This document shows positions 23,618 to 52,067 of a DNA stretch of 64,000 bases, in pieces. The notes under the pieces were generated by a model, which had not been told where the DNA came from, searched no databases, and saw nothing but the letters and a program-made list of their open reading frames with translations. Origin of the DNA: Turritopsis dohrnii. Lineage: Eukaryota > Cnidaria > Hydrozoa > Anthoathecata > Oceaniidae. A program made the translations under genes and the position numbers. Position 1 is the first letter of the stretch. Every line of letters starts with the position of its first letter. Location: assembly GCA_027922465.2 (NCBI GenBank), contig BQMF02000010.1, positions 558,001 to 622,000 on the forward strand, read 5' to 3'.

Positions 23618-24464
23618 CTGATTAAACTTAAAAGATGTGCAAAGTGGCTTCTAACCGCGATACAAGGAGAACCGAACAGTTGAAGATTTCGGTGCTGTTC
23701 AAACGTTATAGTTGGTGAAGGAGACCGAAAAGAGTGTTGGTGGAAATGTTTTTATTAATACGTAGTTCTGGAAAAAAAACGGGGAATATTATAGAATTTG
23801 TTATCAACTTTTATTAAAAGATACAGTTTATTGTCTGAAACAGGGTAAGCATATTTTTTGGTGAAAATCGAAGTTATCAAGTTATTTCATAATTATTTTG
23901 AAATTTCTTTATATAAAGGTGTTTTCTTTGAATTTCTTTAAAATAAAATATTCTTCTAAAAAACGGGATATCTCGATCTTCCTTTTAAACAATGTGTTTT
24001 GGTTTGATAGTACATCTAGCCTCGTTTCCAAGAGTTCTAATATGCAAGAGAGTATAGATCTAAAACTGAATATAAACAATGAACACATACAAAGGAGGGA
24101 AGGCGAAATAACTTGCTCGAAACACAAAGTCGAAACAAAGAAACAGAGCATAAAAGTCAGTTCATACAGTATATACAGCCAGACATTTGGCAATTTAATC
24201 CGAAATGCATCTAAAACACCTTTGTTTTAGTTTTCGTTTGTTGGCTTTCAAAAATACAGGTTTTTTGAGAAATTGAAAAATTGGTTCCTTGAAGTAATGA
24301 GTGAAAACATTCTGACGGATGGATCGTGATAGTGTTTCTGATTGACGTCCTGATGTTGATGACATGTTTACTTTTGTGTTTATTTTGTTTGTAACATATT
24401 TTGTTTACTTTCAGAAGGGAAAAATAACAAACAAATATTTGACACCAAAGAAGAAAAACAAAAA

Positions 24465-27245
24465 ATGGCAGCATTTAAAATTTTTTCGTCATTAACTTTA
24501 ATCGGTTTATGTTTGGTGTTATGTTTACATGAAACAGTCTCCCTGCCAACAGATCGAACGGTAATTCAGGATTTACAGAGAAATATTTTGGCCATTTTCG
24601 GACAAGAAAATCGTCCCCGCCCTGACGTGTTTTCAACAATTGGTCGCGATACTACTTCAGCCAAGAAATATATGATTGGGCTGTATAATTACGCCAACGA
24701 GATGGAAGACCCAAACGCCTGTGATCCTGGTGAAATGATTGGGTGCAATATGACAAATCAAGTTATAGAGGATGCAGATACTGTCGTTAGCTTCGTTAAT
24801 CATGGTATGAGTATTTTTTAGGCTGTTCTACATTAGATGGAATCGTGCACGCGGAATAAATTATTATTTCTGAGGTACTGACTATGCACATATTTCATCA
24901 CGTTCGCATGGACGATTTTGCTCAATGTAGAAAGGCCCTTAATGCTGTCTTTGCGTTCCAACGTATTGTCTTGATTATTCAGAGGTGATAAATAAACTTT
25001 CGTTGATAAATTATTAACAAAGCAAGAAAAATGGGACTGGCTCCTTGAAAATATGGCTTTTACTATTACGTTTGTTCCTCAAAGTGTTGGCTAGAGTATA
25101 CCCAGTTGGCAAATTTGTTGAAACTCATTGCGAAGGAGTGCAGTTCTAATGAAACATACACACTATTTTAATTAAAATGCTCTTCATCGCAGTGACTTTT
25201 TGATGATTGACGTTGATCAGTACCTTAGCATATTTTAGCAACAGCAACTTTTTTCGCTATAAAATGGACCACATGTAAGAATCCTGAGCTATATATCAAG
25301 TTATATATGTTTGTGGCTAAGCTAAGCTACCATGATAGGTTTAGTTCAACGAAAGGTATTATGGACATTGGTGTTGATGGGTATGGGTATTAGGTGGCTC
25401 TTTCACCTAACTGTTACCACATCACGTGTTACATGCGAACTATCAGATGTTTTAAAAACATTCCAAGAAGACGACGCAATCAAATTATGTTAATTTTTGG
25501 CCGGAGACCTACTTCATAGTCCGGATTGTTCTTCATTTTCGACATCCTTGTGTATAAAAAGAAAAAGAACCTGGTGCCGGGGTTGGGAGATAATCATATT
25601 ACATATTACATAAATCATATTAGCTTTCTCGTTCTAAATAACAATACAATTTCTAAAGCGAAGTTTTTTTAGCGGTTCTGTTACAGTAAAAGTTTCTGTT
25701 CTTGAAATATTTCAAATAAATGGTCCCACATAGTTAAGATAGGTGTTAATGTGTTGCTTGTGACAGAACGTTGAATGTGTCAACTGTTGTCAAGTCATCA
25801 TTTTATGACGTCACTTGTTACCAGTCCTCTCGAATAAGGAAGCACATTGTTTGGTTGTGTATTAAGTCCTCAAACATTCTGAATGTTTAAGGATTAGATG
25901 AATTTCATTCATTTGAATTTTTAGATTTTAAGTTTTTTAAGCAATTTTAGACAAGCATTTTGTTTGAATACATGGGAAGAAGTGCAAAGAATTTCAATTT
26001 TACCGTGTACATCAAGCACGCAGGAAGCACTTGCACCTTTTTCCTTTTACTAAGCCATGTTTTCTGTGGGAAAGGCAACTATGTACATCTTTATATTGCG
26101 CTGTTATAGAATTATGATTTCATTTCTTGGCGAAAAGTTTTTTTTCGATAAACACATGACGTCACATATTAAATGGATCACATGACAAATGATGAGCTTT
26201 CCGATTACAGCTTCAAACCCAGACCTCTTTTTCTTCCTTCTGATAATTCATTGCTTGTCCTATACAAAAAAAGCTTTAACAAAACATGGAAGAGAGGTGG
26301 ATATGCTCACCATGTTCTTTTCATTTTTGATTTTCTTTACATGATCTCCATTTTTTTTTAGCATTAGTACCACGTCCAAATGCAAGCGACGAGGAAGGCG
26401 CCATGTTTTTTGATGTACAATCGAATCTTGTCATCGAAAATACGTTGGCTTCTGAATTGCGTATTTACTTGGACGTGACGGAAAAAGTTGTCGCCGATAA
26501 CGTGTTCAAAGTGACGGTTTATCAAATCATCATTCCCAAAGTCACCTATCTTGTTTTAACCTCTCGTATAATAAACGCGAGTGCGTCTCAATGGCACGAA
26601 TTTGATGTCATAAATGCGTCCAACGTATGGAGGGATCGGCCGGAAAATAACAATGGAATTCTTATTGTCTGCGAAACGTTGACTAATCAAGTCAAAACAT
26701 TGAAGGAGTGTGGTTTGATTGATTTTAAAAGTAAAAACGAAAATCGACCATTCCTTGTCTCGTTTTACCAATCCGGTGACGAAGATGAATTTCTTGCTGA
26801 GCAACTGCCAGATCATGAAGATGACGATCCCAAAGGTATATATCATGAGCGCGTCAGAAGAAGTTTAAAAAATCTATTTCCCAGAGCACCTGGGATGATG
26901 CCAAACGTCTTTCATAACAACAAAGACAACTCCAGTTGCGGTAAACACCCTCTATATATAGGCTTTAAAGATCTTGGCTGGTCAGATTGGATCATTGCAC
27001 CTGAAGGTTACAAAGCTGCCTACTGCGATGGAGAGTGTAACTTCCCCTTACATGATAAAATGAACGCCAGCAACCATGCTATTATTCAGACACTAGTGCA
27101 TATGATTGACTCCAGAAATATTCCGCAACCTTGCTGTGCACCAGTTCGATTGGATTCTCTGAAAGTACTTTATCTCGACGAACGGAACAACATCATTATG
27201 AAGACATACGGGAACATGATCGTCAACGATTGCGGCTGTCAATAA
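24465..27245 (+). CDS. BMP5-8-class TGF-beta ligand, two exons
   Basis: Exons 24465-24804 and 26362-27245 (donor CATG^GTATGA, acceptor TTTTAG^CATTAG, phase 1) give a 407-aa preproprotein, normal for BMPs. A signal peptide (LTLIGLCLVLCLHETVS) is followed by a propeptide containing ADTVVSFVNH, the conserved BMP5/6/7/8 prodomain motif that spans the splice. A furin site RVRR (residues 277-280) releases a 127-aa mature chain. All seven knot cysteines are present: SSCGKH, AYCDGECNFP, QPCCAP and the terminal CGCQ. The chain has LGWSDWIIAPEGYKAAYCDG, the MNASNHAIIQTLVHMI segment with its conserved N-glycosylation site, and exactly 102 residues from first cysteine to end. The product would act as a secreted disulfide-linked dimer signalling through BMP receptors and Smad1/5. 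AATAAA lies at 27299-27304. The BMP5-8 call rests on the motifs and would be settled by phylogeny. Confidence 0.93.
25101..25209. mobile_element. CAGTGGGCAAA-family MITE in the BMP intron
   Basis: CCCAGTTGGCAAATTTGTTG at the left and CTCTTCATCGCAGTGACTTT at the right. The rest of the 1557-bp BMP intron is unique or weakly repeated. Confidence 0.7.
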
Positions 27246-28277
27246 AATACAGACTGGAAAAATACAGACTGGTTGGATTCCTAAAGTGAAGACAATACAA
27301 TAAAGACACTGTCGAAGCGAAGTGAAGAAAGTTAGCACTTGAATATTTTGCCGTAGCAGCAACTACAATCTTGGACAAAACTAAATGGAATTTTTGTAGT
27401 AGCAACATCATCCACCTTCCCCCCACAACAAGGTTGTTAGGGGCTTGTTTGGGCCCGGAATGGGGGGGGGGGGACTGCACTGAAACAACTTGTCATTATT
27501 TGGGGGGAGGGTGGAATGTTGATTTCCAGTAAAAATTCCAATAGTTTTGTCCAGCATTGTAAGAAAAACGTCAAGCAATCAGTACGCTACTTGATGCAAA
27601 ACAAGATAACATTCTGAAAATTTTTTAAAATTCCATTTTTAACACCGAATTTATTTTCTTAATGATCCTATTGTTGAAAAAAAAACGAGAACGAGGGGGT
27701 GTTGAATCGGATAATCGGGGAAGTAGTTAGTCAAATGCGTTTCTTTTCTCTGCGCCTTATTTGGCATTTCATCACAAGCCACTTCGTTCATTCAAATGCA
27801 AAAGCGCCTGGGTATAAAGTTGATTTCTTCGAGAATTCTAAAGAGATTGTTTCTCAAACTCGAGCCTTTTTGGCTTTTCGGGGGCGTTTTAAGGCGTGAG
27901 ATTATTTGTTGATAATGTTTCTTGTTCTATTCTTTTTGCCAAAATCATCACTCATATCAAAGACATTAATAACGCCCGCATAATACGATGACGTAGTGTC
28001 AATCGAATATAGGCGCTAACTACTGTTGGCGCTAACTGTCAACAATTTTTGAATCCCTTATTGACTTTTTCATAAGTGTCTCTCCATCTTTGCAAACATT
28101 GCCAACTTCCCTATTGACGTTTCACTGTATGATAGAAAAACACAACACCTTGTGACCATGACATTACATGATGTAACACAACACCTTGTGACCGTAGCAT
28201 TTCATGTCCTTACAATGATATGACGTCATTACTGACATATTGAAAATTGACACGAGGTAATATTTGTAAAAAGGACA

Positions 28278-28394
28278 CAGCGGGCAAAGTTGTTGAATAG
28301 TCACTGTGGAGAAGTACATTTCTATAGAAAGATACACCCTCATTCAATGAAAATGCTCTTCCTCGCAGTGATTGTTGACGATTTTGCCCACTGG
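28278..28394. mobile_element. CAGTGGGCAAA-family MITE
   Basis: CAGCGGGCAAAGTTGTTGAA to GACGATTTTGCCCACTGGGG; well preserved at the right end. Confidence 0.8.
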
Positions 28395-29030
28395 GGAAGG
28401 ATATTCATTTCTCAGCAGGAATTTTATCCCGAGTGTTTATGGGAATCTTAACATATGTAGTATCTGTTATAAAGTTTTGAAAAGAATTCATGTTATGCAA
28501 ATAATAACATCTTTCGTTCAAGAGATTTTCAATTTAGCAGTGGTAGCGACAACAGATGGTCCCATATGAAGTGGAAACTCAGAAAGAACTTGTACAAATC
28601 CCATTGCCACCCTCTATAGGCCAACGACCACCTTCCCTGATGGCGGTACAATGGCGTTTATTCACCTAACAAGTACCGACTATTATACCTTTCGGATCAA
28701 GGCAAATCTTGCTTTTAATCTCAATTGCCCAAAACATTTTTACAAGGTTATCACCGTTAGGTTTTGAAATAGTAAGATGAACATAATGCCGAGATAATTA
28801 ATAGTAACAAACACAAATGAAACAACAATTTTGAAAATAAAAACATTTTATTTTCATCACACATTTTTACAAAATGAAAACTTTAGGTCATCGAATTCAT
28901 GCTTCTGTAACAGACTCTTTATTTAATCAGATTATCGCCCCCCCTTGTTCATATACATCACTTTATGACGACTCGAGGGAATGCTATGCGATATTGAACA
29001 AGCATGACAAGACATATAACCCAACAGGCA

Positions 29031-29139
29031 AAATCGTGAAAAAGACACTGCGTCGAAGAGCATTTTCATTGAAATTGTACGAGAATTTCCATAGAAATAC
29101 ACTCCATCGCGGTGACTTTTCAACAAATTTGCCCAGTGA
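29031..29139. mobile_element. CAGTGGGCAAA-family MITE
   Basis: CCAACAGGCAAAATCGTGAA to CAACAAATTTGCCCAGTGAG, in the orientation opposite to the copy at 28278. Confidence 0.75.
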
Positions 29140-29459
29140 GAATGTGCAGAGAGAGAAAAGCCCACTAAGCCGGTATCATTATACAGTCAATTTCCTATCT
29201 TATTTCTTCCCCCATTCCTTGAGCCTGCCTCCTGTCTTGGTCATCATCAATCTGGCACCCAGGCTTTATTGCCATTTTACACTGTTCGTATATCAAAGAC
29301 AAGAAACCCTGGGTACGAGGTTGTATCAGCATAACACTTTTCACTCATCTTGATGTTATATGTAAGTTGATTATCGTACTTTATCACTGATCACATCGAT
29401 CGTTTGCAGTTGAAACTTTATTTTTGTTGGGTTAAGGAGATCATTCATACCTGTTTGTG

Positions 29460-29680
29460 TAAACTCCAACTCTCAGGAGAGCCGGAAAAAAGGTTCGAGT
29501 TATTGTGAGTTCGAATTATCGAAAATTCGAGTTATTGTGAGTTCGAATTATCGTGAGTTCGAATTATCGAGAATTCGAGTTTCCGAGAGTTGAAATAGGT
29601 AAAAATTACTCTAGTTAATCATGTCAAGTTCGCGCTATCGAGGGGTTCGAGAAATCAAAATGTTCAAGAGTCGAGTGCAG
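29460..29680. mobile_element. Decayed TTCGAG-type element
   Basis: At least five alternating GTTCGAGTTATTGTGAG / GTTCGAATTATCG segments, as in the interiors of the pogo/Tigger-type MITEs. Termini not identified. Confidence 0.4.
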
Positions 29681-30114
29681 GATATACAACCAATGTGAAA
29701 ACGTTGTCTGTACTCGCTTTCGACCACTAAGTTTTACTTCACTTTCGCTGTTACTCGAGAAAACGTGATCTTCTCTCGAGGTATTAACGTAAAGATTTAT
29801 TCAACTCACATGACACTCGCGGTAACTCGACACATCACACCCGTAGTAACTCGAACTTCAAGAGAGGAATTAGAAAAAACAAATATTCTATAGTAGATCC
29901 TGATCTCGTGGTTATGCTGGTAAAACAGGGACGTATCTTGGAACGTGGCTTTATCAAGTCGTTATCCAAAACTAATATAAAAATCAAGACTAAAAATATT
30001 CAAATTCAAAACTCTAAATAAAAATCTATCACAAAGTAAATTAAATAAGGAATCTAAATTGAAGTTAAATAAATTTGAAGAGATCTGATTGAAAGAGTGT
30101 GGTTGACAACTTGT

Positions 30115-46930
<16,816 letters not shown>

Positions 46931-47999
46931 TTTTTGGTGGTTACAAAGGAATAAAGCAACCTTTTTGTATAAGTAGGACGCGACAGTCATGAAGTACCAG
47001 ATCATTTTAAGTTTTTTAACTAGCTATAAAAAAATATTTCGAATTATTTCTTACTTCTTTTATTTTCTGCAGTAAAACGACCTTGCTTTTATACTGAAAC
47101 CAATTCCAATTGAATTTTGACTCTTAAAGGATAGTCTTATTACAAAAGTGTTTTTCTGATCTGCCAGTATCGCATGCAGAAGAGAACATTTATGGGGACA
47201 CCTATTTTCAGCATCGGTTTGGGGGCACAGCAGGCAAAGGCCCTGGAGGCTCTGACGTTTTAACACTTTCAAGAGCTGAAAAATCACTTTAAAATACTAC
47301 TTGAAGATGTTTGGTATTATATTTCATTCTTCCTTCAGCATTTTTCCGCACTGCATTGTTCTGCATTGTTTCATTCTTCAACACAGCATTGCAAAAGTAA
47401 TGATGAGGCAAAATATACTTTTTATAACAAGCAATAAATTTTGAACTTATGTCTCTCTCTTACATGTGTTTTCTAAATTTGTAATTGAATATCTGTTTTG
47501 TACCTGAAGAAAAAGATGACCCTCCTCCTTTATAGATAATTTGATTTATTGCTTTTGTTATTTATTATATAATAACGCTATATGAGAACTGCGACAGAGA
47601 GACAAAATGATCAAAAACATTTCCCTTGAGAGCTTTTGCTCACATAATGGCAGATGCAGAGCCATTAACTAACAGTAATACACCATCACCTAGTTCATCA
47701 GAATTTTCAAAGGACAAGGTTGGTTGCTATTTCTTTTAAAATAACTCAAATCACTCTTAATAGGAAGAAGAGCCAAATAGCGCAGAACGGTAGGAGCAGA
47801 TGTACTTGTCACCCAAATGCTTTCAAAAGTGTACCTAACGTGATAAAGGAGCACACCCAAGAAGCTCGTCAAACACTAAAATTTTAAAATGATTAGTTAG
47901 TGAAATTGGGGTCTAATCAGAAAGCACCAACAAATTAATTTCTAAGACAAAAGAATTATACATGTATGAACTGTTATCTTATTATACTAATTGCGTAAG

Positions 48000-48520
48000 T
48001 GTGTCACACTTTTATTTTAGAGAGTGATATATTTCATTTTTTTAACGGTCAAGTTCTTCTTATCTGTGCGTAAAGCCACGTAGGGCAAGAGACCCTTTTT
48101 TCACGATTAGCATAAAAGCACGTGGCGTGACGTCAGTTACTTTTATGATCATGGGGAATCATTTTTTTTAAATGGGTTGCTCCCCAATCGAACGCGACAT
48201 TTTTGGGAAAATATCTCGAGAACCAATAGGGATAACTGACGTTTTTTGGCGTCCGCGATACGGATGATGGGATGATGCAAATATTGGGGCCTAAATTTTA
48301 TTTAGTACTGTGGCTATGACGTCATCAAAATCTTTGATCGATGATATCTTTGCAACGGTTGGTCGTAGCGAAATGATCCCATACATTTTTTTGATCAGTT
48401 TTTCCAGCTCTATAACATGGGTACATTTTCTGTTTCCAATTCCCAAATTGAAATTTTCGTCATGGTGTTCAACATGGGAAAGGCAAATTTGACACATCCT
48501 TTTCGAAGTTAAACTCGGTA
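48000..48520 (+). repeat. Dispersed GGGCCTAAATTTT repeat, copy 2
   Basis: From ACTTTTATTTTAGAGAGTGA to CATCCTTTTCGAAGTTAAAC. Co-linear with the copy at 62800-63325 and uninterrupted at the site where copy 1 carries a MITE. Confidence 0.75.
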
Positions 48521-48827
48521 ACAGTTCAATGGTTCATAACTAAACTAAGCTGGCTTAGTTGTTACTTCATAATAACTTCATAATAATACTTTTTTACAGT
48601 GCGATGGAGTGTTTGAATTATTTTTCCTTATTCAAGCATCTTTGTTGCTTACACAGCATGCACCTGTGTGATTACATCAGTTCATTTTTCATTTCTTTAA
48701 TGTCATGCAAACTGTGAATTGGGAATTCGAATATAGTCAAGCGAGCTCAATACAGGATCCAGTTTTTCTCGGCTTGTATTTGGCTTGCAAATGGCATTGA
48801 ACCTTTTATTTTGGACACCCCCTTACA

Positions 48828-49935
48828 CAGGCCTTGTCAGGAAGAAAAAGGGCGGCGTGCGACTACCGCACGCCTGAATTTAAAACTTCAAAAATATGGC
48901 GTGCGATCATCACACGCCATCTAATTTTTAGGCGTGTGATGGAGTGCGAAGCTTAAAAAGATTATATAAGTTCGTTCTTGTAACGTAAAAAAACAGCTGG
49001 CACTGTCTAGACGCAGCGGAATTTATTTAAATATTTGTTTACTTTAAAGTACCAGTTGTATATCAAAAAGGCTTTTATTAATCTTGTTCATGAAAAAAGT
49101 TTTTCTATTAATCTTCTTGAAAAGAAGTTTTTGATGATGTTATCGACCACGACGAAAAGAGATACATAATTTCTTTCATGTGTTATTAAAAAAGTCGAAT
49201 ATGAAATTTACATTCGAAAACGTGTTTATCAATTTATATCACATCACGTTGCTGCATGTTTCGCAATATTGAAACAGAAATTGTCACCTGTTTTTGCTTA
49301 TAGATATTTTTTTGAATGAAGCACATAAAAATTTTTTCTTCTCGTGCTTAAATATTTTCAAAGACAGCTGACAGCTTTTGGGAATACTATCGTGACGTCT
49401 TAAAATGAATGAAAATGAATGATCATTTTTTTCAAAATTTTTTTACGTTGTGCAGTCGATCAATGTTTGATAATGAATGAATTTTCATTTCTTTTCTCAA
49501 AAGATCAAAGATTATGAAAGCGCGATTTTCCTTCATAATTGTTAATTACATGTACGATCAAATGCGTTCGTGAACAGATTGCTTGTCTGCGTTTCTTATA
49601 CTTTGACGACCCCACTAGTTCTCCTATTGAAAGATTTATTCTCTAGCCACAGAGGACTTCAGGTTTAAACATTATCAGACAAGAAAAGTTAAGACTGCGA
49701 GAGTCAATCTTTAATGTATTGACGCCAGTCCTAGTGTTTGGGGTTCACAAGTTTAAACGTCCCCCACTTGTCTGTAAAAGATTAGGTAGACATACAAAAT
49801 TTCAGGCGTGCGGTCGATCGCACGCCACATATAAAAAACGTTAAAACAGGCGTGCGAACAACCGCACGCCTCGAAGAATTCAGGCGTGTGTGGGGGCGTG
49901 CGAGTGCGATCGCACGCCTCTCCTGACAAGGCCTG
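48828..49935. mobile_element. hAT-like MITE (CAGGCCTTGTC ends), copy 3, 1108 bp
   Basis: Ends CAGGCCTTGTCAGGAAGAAA and GCCTCTCCTGACAAGGCCTG are inverted, and CTTACA flanks both sides (6 bp). Inside each end are several hairpins with stem GGCGTGCG/CGCACGCC and different short loops. Confidence 0.85.
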
Positions 49936-51574
49936 CTTACATGAAGTCTTAATTTTAGTTACAGAACGATACCAAATTGTTTATGTTCATTTTTGGAAAA
50001 CGCACATGAATCTTACTTATCTTCGATATCACATTTTCTTTGTTGGTGGATCTTCCTCTACTTCGAAATTGTAAAAAACAATGACGTGTACTCAGGATTA
50101 AAAACTTTAAATTTATACTGTTTTAAGCGCTGTTTCTAAACCAGCAGGATTTTGTGTTAGTTGAGACCACCATATTTCAGCTTCCGAACAAAAAAGTAAT
50201 TATGCTGGCAAATTAAAGGAGGTTTCACCAGCGCTTTTTTGCGTGCTGGCACAAATTCTTTCATAGAGCAGTCATGCTGACACTACTTATGTTTTTATAT
50301 TTGTTTTCATATTAGGTGAACACATAAATTCATATAACGAAGGAAATTTCAAATTGCCTTAGCAATGGTGGTCATTCTCCCTACCAAAAGCAAATAATTG
50401 CTTAAATTAACCTATGTTGTTAATTGAGTGCATAAGCATATCTACGTGCACTTTTCCCCTTACAGGCTAAGTTGCGTCAACAAAAATAATCCACACTTTT
50501 TATAAACTACAACAAAATGTTGGAGAGCAGTTAAAAAAAAGACATCGTATGCTTTAAAGTTGGTCTACATTTCCAGTAGTCAATAAAACATTAGTTTTAT
50601 GTGGCTAACACATGTGAAACAAAATTAGATGAAAGAAAGAAAACGAAATAAATAATGACATAAAAGAAAGTTGTAAACAGAATGTTTTTCTTTTATAATT
50701 ATCCTTTCACAAACTAATAAAATGCAAAATAAAAATCCGCACGTGCAATGGGGCAACAATAAGCTTAGCTGTCACAAGCAATTTTTCACTCCTGTCAATC
50801 GTTTTGCATGTGTGCCTGCATGCACACGTGCGATCGCCATATCTTCAGACAGGGCCTGAACAAAGGTCTACTGTAAACAGTTTCCATGCGGCAACATGCG
50901 GCAACTGAATGAGTTTTACTCCTGCCTTTCACTTTCAAATCTCATCCTTATAGGTAGGAATTAAATTTGAGACCTTACCCTGGCCATTAGTGTGTATTTA
51001 GGCAAGGCTATTTATCTTCTAATCACACCATAGAAGGCTATTTAGTCTTTTTTTTATTTTATTGATATTTTAACAGAGGATAACTATTTTAGTTTAACAT
51101 AAAAACTGCTATCAATCAGGGACATATCCAGAGTTTTTTGGGGATACCAGTATATAACTCCAAGTGCAGTGGCCCACCATGGTTGTCACTGAGCGGGAAA
51201 AATTTGGAAATTTGTACCTCCAGATGCTCTAAAAGTGCACTCTCCAGACATACAATGATTTTAAAATTTAGCATAATGACATGTCATATTTTTTATTTTC
51301 TCTCACGAAAGTTTGAACCCTGGATCACGATGCACACACATGCGGTGAACAGTTTCTGCCAATGTTTTTAAATTTGATGTAGATGTAATATAAAGTTTAC
51401 AGCATCTGTAATTCCATCAAACCAACAGCAAAATGGGACATGGGTTGACTGCCTTATAGACGTTTTTGGGCGTAAATCATAGCATACAACGGCTTATATG
51501 TGAAGGTTTATAAAGAAATAAGATTTAATAATCGTTAAGATTGTTTTTATATAAAATACTAGTAACCCAGGTAA

Positions 51575-51800
51575 AAAATTTTATTGAGTTTAACTTCGAA
51601 GGGATGTGTCAAATTGCCTTTTCCTGTGTGCAAACCCCTAGACAGAAATTTTAATTTGGTAATTGGAAACGGAAAATGTACCCTTGTTGTAGAGCTGGAA
51701 AAACTGATCAAAAAAATGTATGGGATCGTTTCACTCCGATCAACCGTTAAAATATTTTGATGACGCAGTACCAAATAGAATTTAGGCTGTTGCTTCACCC
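51575..51800 (-). repeat. Dispersed GGGCCTAAATTTT repeat, copy 3, inverted and shortened
   Basis: Complementary to the right half of the copies at 48000 and 62800, including the CATACATTTTTTTGATCAGT block. Confidence 0.7.
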
Positions 51801-52067
51801 CTGGATACGTCCCTAAAGCCTCTAGAAGTAGTGATCAAAATAGGTGCTGCTATTTAAAGGTGTATATATATATATGAACTAAAAAGCCATCTTGATTATG
51901 TAGTATAAAATATATAAAAACGAAGAAGCTACATGTTGATGAACGTGACGCGTTTCGGTAAAAACCTTTTTCAAACGTAAGATATAAAAAAATTATTACA
52001 AGCTTTTATAGTAAAAATAATTTGAAAATTCATTCAGTCGTGAAATTTAATAAATAGTACCATATAT

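Larger units (their letters stand above)
18382..24464. other. Intergenic between the EGF and BMP genes
   Basis: No gene recognised. It contains a repeat with a nested Harbinger-type MITE (about 19330-19690), two tRNA-derived SINE pieces (19901-20322), a 24-bp minisatellite (20540-20745), two short MITEs (22442 and 22887) and a 15-bp tandem repeat (23573-23617). The 110-codon frame at 23898-24230 is low-complexity and not convincing. Confidence 0.5.
27246..30114. other. Intergenic between convergent BMP and PFK genes
   Basis: BMP 3' end, with a run of 13 G at about 27463-27475; two CAGTGGGCAAA-type MITEs; a CAACCTCG-type piece at 29248-29323; a decayed TTCGAG-rich element (about 29460-29680); and the PFK 3' end. 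No gene recognised. The long frame at 28874-29353 only runs through MITE sequence. Confidence 0.5.

Noticed and set aside
23898..24230. 110-codon frame upstream of the BMP gene
   Set aside because: AT-driven composition rich in K, S, I and N, no motif, overlapping antisense frame of similar length, no splice support.
28874..29353. 159-codon plus-strand frame
   Set aside because: It runs through a CAGTGGGCAAA-type MITE and a CAACCTCG-type piece; no protein family resemblance.
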